From the NCBI GenBank assembly GCA_026000755.1, contig BNZC01000015.1:1-32469 (forward strand): DNA of 32,469 nucleotides, given 5' to 3'. Shown in pieces: positions 21,061 through 29,198 of the stretch (position 1 is the first letter of the stretch; each line of letters opens with the position of its first letter). Both the position numbers and the translations under genes were made by a program. Origin of the DNA: Clostridia bacterium. Its GTDB lineage: Bacteria; Bacillota; Clostridia; Lachnospirales; Lachnospiraceae. The notes below the pieces were generated by a model. The model had not been told where the DNA came from and did no database searches. It worked only from the letters and a program-made list of their open reading frames with translations.

Positions 21061-22344
21061 ATGGTTTTGTTTTTATTATTATATCTCCTAATCATAGGAG
21101 GCAGTCTGTTTGTGTTTTTTCGATACAACAAATATAGCCGATATGCCCTTATTCTTCTTGTTTCGGGGATCTTGGCAGGAGGATGTTTTTTCCTTGAAAC
21201 GCTCTTTTCGGGAAATGAAACGGCAACGTCTGTCAGCAGAAATCCGGCGGGAGAAGGGGATAGAGATCTAAATCTCACATTAGAAGCTCCTAACATCATG
21301 GATGGAGAACCCTATGACATTGTGGTAAAGGAGCAAAAATTAAGCCTTTCCGCAGTAGAAATTCTTTTTGAAGAAGCAGGGGATGAATTAGAAAAAAAAA
21401 TATTAGGGGAAAATGAATCCTTAGACTGTATTACCAAGGATTTGTATTTGCCGAATACCTTGCAAGAGGGCAAGGTGCAGGTGTCATTGCGTTTTGATGA
21501 CTATGAGCGGATTGACAGTAACGGGAAAATCTTGTGGGAGAATTTTCATGAAGATAGTTATTTGATTAAGGTAACGGCAGAATTTAGCTGTCAAGAAGAA
21601 AGTGCTTTTGTAGAATTTTATTTACACCTGTCCATGGAGGGTTTAAGCGAAAAGGAGAAGCTTTTGCTTGCTCTGTCAAAGGAAATCCAAGGGGAAAATG
21701 AGCAAGCAGGAAAGGAGAGCATAGCTCTTCCGCAAAATGCAAATGGTCAGGAACTGATTTGGTACAAAAGAAAAGACAGTCTGCACCTTAGCATTCTTTT
21801 TCTGGGATTTATAGGCATTGTCCTCATCTATGTAAGCGAGAAACAAAAGAAAGAAAAAGCGGCAAAGGAACGAAGTACAGGACTGTCCCGAGACTATCCC
21901 AATATTGTGGGGCAGATTTCCATGCTGACAGGTGCAGGTATGACGGTGCTTGGTGCCTGGGAGAAACTTTCGGCAGGGTATCTTTTGCAGAAAGAGCAAC
22001 AGGTTGGGGTAAATCGTCCTGCTTTTGAAGAAATGCTCCTATGCCTGCGAGAAATACAAGATGGGGTGGGGGAAGTGCGAGCTTATGAACGTTTTGGTGT
22101 GCGTTGTGCACAGCCTGCCTATCGAAAATTGGTTTCTTTGCTGATTCAAGGGATACGAAAAGGTCCTGTGGGAATGCAGAAGTTGTTGGATCAGGAGGCG
22201 GAGACCGCTTTTACAGAACGTAAGCAAAGAGCAAAGCAATTAGGAGAAGAAGCAGGCACAAAATTGTTGCTGCCTATGGGACTTATGTTGGTGCTGGTAT
22301 TTGTTATACTCTTGGTACCGGCGGGAATTTCTATGCAGTTGTAG
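21061..22344 (+). CDS. tadC: TadC-like protein with large inserted extracytoplasmic domain
   Basis: The ATG at 21061 follows GAGGTGTAAG and gives 427 residues. Two membrane helices (residues 1-20 and about 28-46) are followed by an acidic domain of about 180 residues, placed outside the membrane (LNLTLEAPNIMDGEPYDIVV, then beta strands with KVQVSLRFDDYERI and SAFVEFYLHLSMEG). A further helix (about 252-270, LHLSILFLGFIGIVLIYVS) leads into an F-type domain: PNIVGQISMLTGAGMTVLGAWEKL, then LLCLREIQDGVGEVRAYERFGVR and RKLVSLLIQGIRKG, and a final hydrophobic LLLPMGLMLVLVFVILLVPA. The second half is what TadC proteins show; the inserted domain is not in typical ones and could contact the pilus or cell wall. 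The final codons are duplicated after the stop. Confidence 0.7.
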   Translation: MVLFLLLYLLIIGGSLFVFFRYNKYSRYALILLVSGILAGGCFFLETLFSGNETATSVSRNPAGEGDRDLNLTLEAPNIMDGEPYDIVVKEQKLSLSAVEILFEEAGDELEKKILGENESLDCITKDLYLPNTLQEGKVQVSLRFDDYERIDSNGKILWENFHEDSYLIKVTAEFSCQEESAFVEFYLHLSMEGLSEKEKLLLALSKEIQGENEQAGKESIALPQNANGQELIWYKRKDSLHLSILFLGFIGIVLIYVSEKQKKEKAAKERSTGLSRDYPNIVGQISMLTGAGMTVLGAWEKLSAGYLLQKEQQVGVNRPAFEEMLLCLREIQDGVGEVRAYERFGVRCAQPAYRKLVSLLIQGIRKGPVGMQKLLDQEAETAFTERKQRAKQLGEEAGTKLLLPMGLMLVLVFVILLVPAGISMQL

Positions 22345-22387
22345 GAAAGTTGGTGCCGGCGGGAATTTCTATGCAGTTGTAGGAAAA
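22312..22387 (+). repeat. 38-bp tandem duplication at the end of the tadC-like gene
   Basis: TTGGTACCGGCGGGAATTTC at 22312 recurs at 22350 with one change, and both copies end CAGTTGTAGGAAA. The second copy lies wholly after the stop codon. Confidence 0.9.
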
Positions 22388-22472
22388 TAGATATCGTTGT
22401 AAATTATCAGGAAGCAGTAAATCGATTTAGTGCAAGGTTGTTCTAAACGATCAAAAAGAAAAGGAGAATCAA

Positions 22473-22640
22473 ATGGAACAGATGAAATTATTTTTACAAG
22501 AGGAAGACGGTGTTGGCGTGGTGGAGGTTATTTTGATTTTAGTGGTACTCATTGCGGCGGTGGCAATTTTTAAGGATAGAATCATGCAACTTCTGACGGC
22601 GATTTTTAAGACCATAGATGCCTCGGCAGGAAAAATTTAA
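22473..22640 (+). CDS. flp: Flp-type type IVb pilin
   Basis: This 55-residue protein, preceded by AAAAGGAGAATCAA, is read from a start near those of its larger neighbours. It has a short polar leader (MEQMKLFLQEEDGVG), then VVEVILILVVLIAAVAIF, a hydrophobic helix with a Glu five residues into the mature part, and a short tail. The G-x-x-x-x-E relation to the hydrophobic stretch is the type IVb pilin rule, with cleavage expected after one of the Gly residues of DGVG. As the only typical Flp pilin in the operon it should be the main pilus subunit. Confidence 0.85.
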   Translation: MEQMKLFLQEEDGVGVVEVILILVVLIAAVAIFKDRIMQLLTAIFKTIDASAGKI

Positions 22641-22642
22641 GA

Positions 22643-24241
22643 ATGGTAAAAGGTTTACAAAGGCAGTCTGACAGAGTAATTTCACGAGATGATTTGCAAA
22701 AGCAGTCAGGCAGAGTGATTTCACGAGATGATTTACAAAAAGACATTCAAATAAAAGGCAGTATTACAGTATTTATGACTTTGACTTTAGTGCTGGTCTT
22801 ATCTTTTTTGTTTTCCCTGTTAGAGCTTGCCCGAGTGTCAGGCATTCAGAGTCAGACAGCCATGAATGCAGATGTCAGCTTAACGTCTATGTTTGGAAAT
22901 TACAATGCCGAGCTTTGGAAGAACTATCATCTCTTATTTTTGGATGGAGCGTGGCAGAAAGAGGACTTATCTATTCGAGCATTTGAAGGGCGTATGCTTG
23001 CAGTCATGGAAAATAATGTGAAAGACACACACAGTCTATATGGGTTTTCGCCAACAAATGTCGAGATTTTGGCATATAGCCTTGCCACAGATGAGGGAGG
23101 GTCAGTCTTTCGCAGGCAGGTGATTGCCCAGATTCAAAAGGAAGTGGCGATTTCAGCGGCGGAGTCCCTGCTCCATGTAAATGACGAAGAAAAGCAGATG
23201 CAAGAAGAATCAAAGGGTGTGGAAAATATTTGGAAAGAAGCTCTTGATGGAGAAACTTCGGCAAAGGAAGCAAAAAGCAAGAAAACCTCTGAAGAACAGC
23301 AAGCAGAGAAAGAAAGCGAGAAAGCGGAAGCGAACACAGAGGAAACAGTAGAAAATCCTATGGAGTATGTAAAAGGATTAAAGACCTCATCTCTTTTATC
23401 TATGGTATTGCCGGATGCAAGCAAGTTATCGGCAAAGGGGATACCTTTATCCGATTCCCTCCCAAAAAGAAGTCGTCATGTGGGAACAATGGAAGCGACA
23501 AAAGGTGGTAGCATAACAGACCGGGGATGGATACAAGCCTATATCAATGCCTATTTTTCCTATTGTGGTGCACAGGAGGACAAAGGTGCTAAAACCAAAG
23601 CTTTGGATTATGAAATAGAGTATTTGATTGGAGGACGAGGGAGCGATCGGGAAAATTTAGAAGCTGTAGTAGGGGAACTTCTCTTGCTCAGGGAGGGAGC
23701 AAATTTCCTAACGCTCATGAAAGATACGGAAAAGAAGACCATCGCTCTTTCTATTGCTACAGCGGCAGTAGGATTTACAGGGGTACCCCCCCTGATTAAA
23801 GCAGTTCAAATGGGTATACTTTTGGCTTGGGCATATGTGGAAAGCATTATGGATATTAGAGCCTTGTTGGCGGGAAAAAAGATTCCAATTATAAAAACCA
23901 GAGAAGAGTGGAGCAGCGACTTTACCAATTGCAGAAAATCGGTAGAAAGCAAAAATGGGGCGAAAGAGGACGGACGAGGTCTCTCCTATGAAAATTATCT
24001 TCAAATGCTGTTGCTGCCTGTATCGGAAACCGACTTAAGTTATCGTTGTATGGATTTGATGGAAAAAAACCTTCGTTTGACAGAGGGAAATGAAAATCTT
24101 CGTATGGACTGTATGATACAGCACATAAAAGCAGGATTTCAGTACGAAGGCAAGCCTTTGTTTTGGAATCTGATTTTTGTAAAGCACGATAGTTTGAAAA
24201 CCTTTTTTTTCCGTCAGGAAAAGGAACTATCTTATGGGTAA
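22643..24241 (+). CDS. DUF5702-like pilus-operon protein with pilin-type N terminus
   Basis: The 532-residue protein starts three bases after the pilin stop. After a charged N-terminal part that contains a 13-codon duplication (RQSDRVISRDDLQ / KQSGRVISRDDLQ), a pilin-like helix follows (KGSITVFMTLTLVLVLSFLF, residues about 38-57). The rest is outside the membrane: RVSGIQSQTAMNADVSLTSM, an AELWKNYHLLFLDG motif that I associate with DUF5702, a charged Lys/Glu-rich linker (about 185-235), and a helical C-terminal half with one hydrophobic stretch. Proteins of this kind are standard members of Tad clusters in Lachnospiraceae, in the place of TadG. A role as tip or minor pilus component is inferred. 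Confidence 0.7.
   Translation: MVKGLQRQSDRVISRDDLQKQSGRVISRDDLQKDIQIKGSITVFMTLTLVLVLSFLFSLLELARVSGIQSQTAMNADVSLTSMFGNYNAELWKNYHLLFLDGAWQKEDLSIRAFEGRMLAVMENNVKDTHSLYGFSPTNVEILAYSLATDEGGSVFRRQVIAQIQKEVAISAAESLLHVNDEEKQMQEESKGVENIWKEALDGETSAKEAKSKKTSEEQQAEKESEKAEANTEETVENPMEYVKGLKTSSLLSMVLPDASKLSAKGIPLSDSLPKRSRHVGTMEATKGGSITDRGWIQAYINAYFSYCGAQEDKGAKTKALDYEIEYLIGGRGSDRENLEAVVGELLLLREGANFLTLMKDTEKKTIALSIATAAVGFTGVPPLIKAVQMGILLAWAYVESIMDIRALLAGKKIPIIKTREEWSSDFTNCRKSVESKNGAKEDGRGLSYENYLQMLLLPVSETDLSYRCMDLMEKNLRLTEGNENLRMDCMIQHIKAGFQYEGKPLFWNLIFVKHDSLKTFFFRQEKELSYG
22663..22740 (+). repeat. 39-bp in-frame tandem duplication at the start of the DUF5702-like gene
   Basis: GCAGTCTGACAGAGTAATTT at 22663 recurs at 22702 with four changes; both copies continue CACGAGATGATTT. 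The period is 13 codons. Confidence 0.9.
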
Positions 24242-24388
24242 AGGGAAGTAGCCCTGTATTTCAGGTTTATCGAATGTTCTTTGTGACCGAGCAATGCTGG
24301 GTCAGACCTTTCGGTAAGATAGGGCGATGTCTACAGAATGCTCTTTGTTCAGTAAGATTCCCAGTTTAGAAAGGAGGGGTGACTTGCG

Positions 24389-25399
24389 GTGTCTCTTGTA
24401 TCAAAAAAACAACTCTCTCAATACCACGCAAATCAAAGAAAAACCAAGAGTATTAAAACCAAAAATAAGAAAAAAGCCATGATAAATGCAAAGCAGGAGG
24501 CACCGCAAGTCATCCCTCACCAAAAGAGAGGTCTTACAATGAAAGTTGCAAGATTCTTAAGAGGGAAGAACAGGAAAGATTGTGTCGTTTTGCAAAGCGG
24601 AAGCTTTACAATGAAAATTGCAAGATTTTTAAGAGGGAAGAACAGGAAAGATAGTGCCGTTTTGCAAAGCGGAAGTCTTACAGTAGAAGCGGCTCTTGTG
24701 TTCCCTTTGGTTTTATTCGTCTTGCTGCTGATTATGTCCTTATTTCGCATTTTGCAGGTGGAGCAAATGACAGCGGAAGCTCTTGCCCTAGCAGGAGAAA
24801 AGACGGCCATAGAAGCAAATCCATCTGCATCCGAAGGAGAAGATTCCCGCTTATATGGGATGGCGTTTCTTTATTTCAATCAAGAAATTATCCATCAAAA
24901 ATGTCCGGTCAAATACATTTCCGGTCAGAATCTGGGCTTTGATTTTAGTGGAAGCAGTACAAAGGGTGAAAATATTGATTTGATTGTATCCTATAAACTT
25001 ACCTTACCGGGAGGAATCTTAAATCAATGGAAAATTCCGGTTAAACAACGGGTCTCTATAAAGAAATGGACGGGCTATCATGGGGGTTCGGGAGATGGAG
25101 GAGAGGATGATTGGGTTTATATTACCGAAACGGGAACGGTCTACCATGTAAATCGAGAGTGTACCTATCTAAAGTTGTCGATACAGATGGTAACGGCTTT
25201 GCAACTGCTCTCTTTGTCCTATAGCCCTTGTATGATTTGTGGACGTGACAATACGCCATATGCCTATTATTATATTACCCAAGAGGGTGGGCGTTACCAT
25301 ACTCGTTTGGATTGCAGCGGACTAAAACGTACGATTTATATGATAAAGCTTTCTCAAGTAAATGGAAGAGGAAAGTGTAGTCGGTGCGGGAAAGGATAG
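24389..25399 (+). CDS. TadE-like pseudopilin with two tandem zinc-module-like repeats
   Basis: A GTG at 24389 stands nine bases after AAGGAGGGG; the product is 336 residues. The first 100 residues are basic and contain a 24-codon duplication (MKVARFLRGKNRKD / MKIARFLRGKNRKD). The core is TadE-like: GSLTVEAALVFPLVLFVLLL, with the Glu of the pilin rule at about residue 102, followed by an extracellular domain. The last 95 residues are two similar modules. The first has VYITETGTVYHVNRECTYL and ends CMICG; the second has YYITQEGGRYHTRLDCSGL and ends CSRCG. Each shows H-x4-C and C-x2-C, a likely zinc site. The true start may be in the second copy of the duplication. Confidence 0.75.
   Translation: MSLVSKKQLSQYHANQRKTKSIKTKNKKKAMINAKQEAPQVIPHQKRGLTMKVARFLRGKNRKDCVVLQSGSFTMKIARFLRGKNRKDSAVLQSGSLTVEAALVFPLVLFVLLLIMSLFRILQVEQMTAEALALAGEKTAIEANPSASEGEDSRLYGMAFLYFNQEIIHQKCPVKYISGQNLGFDFSGSSTKGENIDLIVSYKLTLPGGILNQWKIPVKQRVSIKKWTGYHGGSGDGGEDDWVYITETGTVYHVNRECTYLKLSIQMVTALQLLSLSYSPCMICGRDNTPYAYYYITQEGGRYHTRLDCSGLKRTIYMIKLSQVNGRGKCSRCGKG
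24536..24680 (+). repeat. 72-bp in-frame tandem duplication at the start of the tadE-like gene
   Basis: Copies begin at the ATG codons at 24539 and 24611 and differ at about seven of 72 bases. Each encodes MK(V/I)ARFLRGKNRKD and a following VLQSGS. The period is 24 codons. Confidence 0.9.
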
Positions 25400-25401
25400 A
25401 A

Positions 25402-25836
25402 ATGAATCAGATAAAAACAGTAGTGTTGCTACTCTTGTTCGTTTGGTATGCAATTGAGGATGTACGGAAAAAGAAAATCAGTATACCGCCTATTCCGGGT
25501 TTTATGGGGATTGGAATTGTGTTTTTTGTACTGTTTCGCTCTTTCCCTCTCTTAAGCATGGCAGGAGGGGTGGCAGTGGGAGCAGTCATTATGCTGATTA
25601 GCCGAATTACCAAGGGAAGCATTGGCATGGGAGATGGCATAATCTTAGCGGTGAGTGGACTCTATCTGGGATTTGAGAAAAATCTGTTCTTATTTTTTGT
25701 AGGAATTTTTTATGCTGCACTTTGTTCTTTGGGGCTAATCCTTTGGAAAAAGAAAAAAGGGAAAGAAGAGATAGCGTTTATTCCATTTTTGTTGGCGGCA
25801 TATCTTAGTATGTTGATAGGGGATTATTATTCATGA
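25402..25836 (+). CDS. Second prepilin peptidase-like protein (A24)
   Basis: The ATG at 25402 stands behind GGGAAAGGATAG; a GTG at 25384 is in frame but has no such site. The 144-residue protein is membrane-embedded with the two A24 Asp positions: VWYAIEDVRKKKISI (about residue 20) and SIGMGDGIILAVSGL (about 79, GxGD). The residue before the first Asp is Glu, and the usual Lys after GxGD is Gly, unlike the gene at 17350. It may be a second processing enzyme with a different substrate, such as the TadE-like proteins, or an altered one. It starts three bases after the tadE-like stop. Confidence 0.75.
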   Translation: MNQIKTVVLLLLFVWYAIEDVRKKKISIPPIPGFMGIGIVFFVLFRSFPLLSMAGGVAVGAVIMLISRITKGSIGMGDGIILAVSGLYLGFEKNLFLFFVGIFYAALCSLGLILWKKKKGKEEIAFIPFLLAAYLSMLIGDYYS

Positions 25837-26024
25837 TGAACTCCAAACGGCTGCCTGTCCTGTCAAAAAAGAATCCTCGCTTAAAGCATTTCGGGCAAGC
25901 CCCTTTCAATACGCCTTGCAGTCAGCATAGGCTTCCTGCAAGTAGGGTCTTCCCTCCATTTCGCTCGAAGATTCTTTTTTGACAGGGCAGGCAGCCGTTT
26001 TCAAATCAACCATGAATAGTAATG
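25822..26024. repeat. Long hairpin (MITE-like or RNA-forming) element
   Basis: Near-perfect 30-bp inverted repeats lie at 25845-25875 and 25970-26001: AAACGGCTGCCTG on the left and CAGGCAGCCGTTT on the right, continuing through a shared TGTCAAAAAAGAATC and its complement. Weaker pairing extends outward to TATTCATG / CATGAATA. The 95-base centre has smaller inverted repeats (CTTGCAG / CTGCAAG). No transposase is present. The element separates the second peptidase gene from the next pseudopilin. Its right foot recurs at 4560-4586. Confidence 0.75.
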
Positions 26025-26041
26025 ATGGAGGGTCATTGTAT

Positions 26042-26245
26042 ATGAAAGAACAACAAGGAAGCATTACCATAGAAGCGGCATTTATTGCATCGTTTCTGCT
26101 TCTGATTCTGGCAGGGGTGATGAAAGAGAGTATCAATCTATGTCAAAGTGTGCGGCAAGAAACACAAAGTGCAGAATTAGACAATCTAAAACCAACGGAC
26201 TATTTTCGGAAGGTGCAGATTGTGAGAAGAGTGACAGGAGGGTGA
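26042..26245 (+). CDS. Small TadE-like pseudopilin
   Basis: The ATG at 26042 stands behind TGGAGGGTC and gives 67 residues. GSITIEAAFIASFLLLILAG is a pilin-type helix with Glu in the fifth place; the remainder (MKESINLCQSVRQE, then a basic tail with RKVQIVRR) is short and soluble. It is shorter than ordinary TadE proteins (about 150 residues) and is probably a minor subunit. It lies directly after the hairpin element. Confidence 0.7.
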   Translation: MKEQQGSITIEAAFIASFLLLILAGVMKESINLCQSVRQETQSAELDNLKPTDYFRKVQIVRRVTGG

Positions 26246-26385
26246 ACATATGGAGGTAAACGTTCAAAGGCATTTGAATCAAAGCTTTATGGCGATAGAT
26301 AGAAAAATTGATGGGAGGGTGAGCATATGGAGGTAAGCTTCCAAAGGCGTTTGAATCAAAGCTTTATGGTGATTGAAAGTGCAGA
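26233..26385 (+). repeat. 77-bp tandem duplication at the start of the DUF6382-FHA gene
   Basis: The ribosome binding site, the ATG and about 14 codons occur twice, with starts at 26250 and 26327. Both copies read GGAGGGTGAxCATATGGAGG and then CAAAGG...TTGAATCAAAGCTTTATGG. The first copy encodes a 28-residue peptide (MEVNVQRHLNQSFMAID...) that runs out of frame, so it is a decoy start or leader peptide. Confidence 0.9.
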
Positions 26386-27754
26386 GAGAGAAGTATTTGA
26401 AGTATTAGAAAATCCCCCTAAAGATGGGATAGAAGAAAAACGCCTTGTTCTAAATATGTTGGCAAATAATCAAGTTTCCGGTCTATTGTCGCCGGAGTTT
26501 GAGCTAACAGATGGGAGAGGGCGATACCGCTATGATATTACAGGAAAGCAGAGTCTTTCTGATTATTTGCAACGAAAAGGGGCAGGAGCAGATTTTTTTC
26601 GACTTTTATTTTCTTCTTTCGAGAGACTCTTGGATCAGTTGTCTGCTTATATGTTAGAAGAAAACAGTCTTGTACTGGAGATTGACTATATTTATTTGGA
26701 TTTTTCAGGGGAATGCCTGTATCTGACCTATCTTCCCGATTGGAACAAGGATGCAAGGGAACAGTTGCGTGAATTGATGGAATGCTTGTTGCAGAAGATA
26801 AATCATGAAGATAAGGAAGCGGTCACGTTGGGCTATGATATGTATCAGCTGATTTTGCAATCGGACATGAGCTTTTCCGGAATGTTAAAAAAACTTTGCG
26901 AAAAGGAAGTTACATCTGTAAGAAAAGATGAATTTAGCCACGAATTAATGGAAGAAGCGGAAAGAAACGGCGTAAAAGAAAATGATTTCTTCAAAGAAAA
27001 AGCAGAAAGAAACATACAAATTCAAGAGGAAGAATTTTTGCCAAGGGAAGAAAGTATTACCTGGTCATCTTTACGGAACGGGAAAGAGGTAAAAAACTTC
27101 CGAACCCAACCCATGGAAGAAGAAATTCTGCCAAGAGAAAAGGAAGAAAATATACCGTGGTTGTCGCTAGGGAAAGGGAAAGAGAAAGAGATAAAGAACA
27201 TTCAACCCATAGAAAATCCTTTAACAAAACAATTTTTACCCAAAGAAAAAATTTCTATGTGGTCACTACGAAAAGAACAAGAGAGAAAAATTGTCGGAAC
27301 ACAGGGAATGGATAGGGAAGATAATCGGAAAATCAAGGAAAGTTTTTGGGACAAACTAAAATTTCACAAAGAGAGTCGGAGTACTTATGAAGCGTATGAA
27401 GAACCCGAAGAAGAAATCCGATGTGTACATCCCACAGAGTATTTGGGAAGCACACCACAAGCAATCGGAAAACTTCTGTATCAAGGGAGGGAAGGGTATC
27501 CTAATATTGACTTGAGCAAGGATTTAATGATAATCGGAAAGGATTCGGAACAGGTGGACATCTGTATGGAAGCAAAGAGCATTAGTCGTGTCCATGCAAA
27601 GATAGAGAAAAAACGGGATACTTATTATATAGAAGACTTAAATTCCACAAACGGAACCTTTCTGGATGGGGAGCGCATGGAGTATCATCAGAAACTTCGC
27701 TTGGTCAAAGGAGCTAGAATTGCATTTGGGGTGGAGGAATATGTTTTTTTATGA
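26327..27754 (+). CDS. DUF6382-like protein with C-terminal FHA domain
   Basis: This 475-residue protein is the last gene of the pilus operon. The first 190 residues resemble DUF6382: NQSFMVIESAE, LVLNMLANNQVSGLLSPEFEL, GRGRYRYDITGKQSLSDYL, and LYLTYLPDW. The middle (200-370) is a low-complexity, Lys/Glu-rich linker with repeats of LPREE and WSLRKE type. The last 95 residues are an FHA domain: LMIIGKDSEQVDI, SISRVHAKIEKKRDTYYIED, and LNSTNGTFLDGERM. FHA domains bind phosphothreonine, so the protein may link pilus assembly to Ser/Thr kinase signalling. Such proteins commonly close Tad clusters in Clostridia. Confidence 0.8.
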   Translation: MEVSFQRRLNQSFMVIESAEREVFEVLENPPKDGIEEKRLVLNMLANNQVSGLLSPEFELTDGRGRYRYDITGKQSLSDYLQRKGAGADFFRLLFSSFERLLDQLSAYMLEENSLVLEIDYIYLDFSGECLYLTYLPDWNKDAREQLRELMECLLQKINHEDKEAVTLGYDMYQLILQSDMSFSGMLKKLCEKEVTSVRKDEFSHELMEEAERNGVKENDFFKEKAERNIQIQEEEFLPREESITWSSLRNGKEVKNFRTQPMEEEILPREKEENIPWLSLGKGKEKEIKNIQPIENPLTKQFLPKEKISMWSLRKEQERKIVGTQGMDREDNRKIKESFWDKLKFHKESRSTYEAYEEPEEEIRCVHPTEYLGSTPQAIGKLLYQGREGYPNIDLSKDLMIIGKDSEQVDICMEAKSISRVHAKIEKKRDTYYIEDLNSTNGTFLDGERMEYHQKLRLVKGARIAFGVEEYVFL

Positions 27755-27852
27755 GAAGAAATGTGTTCAAGCAGCAAAGAGATTATTTGAAAAGGCAATT
27801 TCCACATTGTAAAGCTAACGTCCAACTAAGATGAAAAACTCTTGAAAAAAAC

Positions 27853-27881
27853 TTTCATTTTCGGTGTTTTTATGTTATCAT
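27853..27881 (+). promoter_or_regulatory. Possible promoter of the restriction-modification locus
   Basis: TTTCAT, 17 bp and TATCAT (27876-27881) lie about 45 bp before the methyltransferase start. The -35 is weak, so this is only a candidate. Confidence 0.3.
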
Positions 27882-27926
27882 GACAGAGAAAGCAGATCAT
27901 TTGTTTGCTGTTTGAGGAGGTCAGCT

Positions 27927-29198
27927 ATGTGTGTTTCACCTACAAAAATAAATGTTTTATCCCTATTTTCCGGATGTGGAGGGCTTGATCTTGGAATGGA
28001 GGGTGATTTTGATGTTATCCGGCAAGCAGTTAATATGAAAATAAATGCAAACTGGAACTGCGACTTGGGAAAAGCAGAGGGTTGGGTTCATTTGCCTAAG
28101 ACAAAGTTTCATACGGTTTTTGCAAATGATATAAGACCGGATGCTAAAGTCGCATGGACAACATATTTTGGCAAGCGAGGCATCTCATCCTCAACGTATC
28201 GACTTGAAAGTATCGTGGATTTAGTAAAAGCTTATAAAGCCGGAGCAAATAATATTCCGAATAATATAGATGTTGTGACAGGAGGATTTCCTTGCCAAGA
28301 TTTTTCGATTGCAGGGAAACGATTAGGCTTTCATTCCAACAAGAGCCATAACGGTAGTATTCTGGAAACGGATGCACCAAGTACTACGAGTCGAGGTCAA
28401 CTGTATATTTGGATGCGAGAAGTAATCGCTATTACACAGCCGAAATTATTTATTGCCGAAAATGTAAAAGGTTTGGCAAATCTTGCTGATGTGAAAAAAG
28501 TAATTGAGGATGATTTTCGTTCTATCGGAGAAAATGGTTATCTAGTCGTGGAGGCAAGAGTGTTACACGCAGCTGATTTTGGAGTGCCACAATCACGAGA
28601 ACGTATCGTCTTTATTGGATTTAAGAAGTCTGCCTTAACAAAGATAGCACTTTACGAACTCTCATCAGAACAAATATCTCCTGCTTTTGACCCTTATCCA
28701 TCAAAAACACATTCCTATACTAGTACCGGTAATGATCTTTTGCTACCGACAAATTTAGAGCAAGCATTTATAGGACTTAAAGAACCAGATGTTTCTGAGG
28801 ATACAGATCAAGAGAAATATTCAAAAGCGAAATATATGGGGAAACACTGCCAAGGACAAACCGAAGTCCTTTTATCTGGCATTGGTCCGACAATACGCTC
28901 GGAACATCATGGAAATATTGAGTTTAGACGTTTGTCAGCAGAACACGGAGGTAAGTATATGGATGAATTAAAATCCGGACTTTCCGAACGTCGCTTAACG
29001 ATTCGGGAATGTGCGCGAATTCAAACGTTTCCGGATGATTACCAATTTATAATTCCGTCAAATGGAAAAAAGAAAGGTGTGTCTGCTTCAGAAGCTTATA
29101 AAATTATTGGAAATGCTGTCCCACCCTTATTAGGATACCATATTGCAAAACGGATTGAAAATAACTGGGATTTGTATTTTGGAGGAGTTGAAGAGTGA
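27927..29198 (+). CDS. DNA (cytosine-5) methyltransferase, type II
   Basis: The ATG at 27927 follows GAGGAGG; an upstream in-frame start at 27864 would lie inside the promoter region. The 423 residues carry the C5-methyltransferase motifs in order: I, NVLSLFSGCGGLDLGMEG; IV, GGFPCQDFSIAG, with the catalytic Cys; VI, FIAENVKGL; VIII, PQSRERIVFIGF; then a target-recognition region and IX/X, RRLTIRECARIQTFPDDY and YKIIGNAVPPLLG. It transfers methyl from S-adenosylmethionine to a cytosine in the target site and protects the host DNA. The restriction gene follows directly. The recognised site cannot be read from sequence. Confidence 0.93.
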   Translation: MCVSPTKINVLSLFSGCGGLDLGMEGDFDVIRQAVNMKINANWNCDLGKAEGWVHLPKTKFHTVFANDIRPDAKVAWTTYFGKRGISSSTYRLESIVDLVKAYKAGANNIPNNIDVVTGGFPCQDFSIAGKRLGFHSNKSHNGSILETDAPSTTSRGQLYIWMREVIAITQPKLFIAENVKGLANLADVKKVIEDDFRSIGENGYLVVEARVLHAADFGVPQSRERIVFIGFKKSALTKIALYELSSEQISPAFDPYPSKTHSYTSTGNDLLLPTNLEQAFIGLKEPDVSEDTDQEKYSKAKYMGKHCQGQTEVLLSGIGPTIRSEHHGNIEFRRLSAEHGGKYMDELKSGLSERRLTIRECARIQTFPDDYQFIIPSNGKKKGVSASEAYKIIGNAVPPLLGYHIAKRIENNWDLYFGGVEE

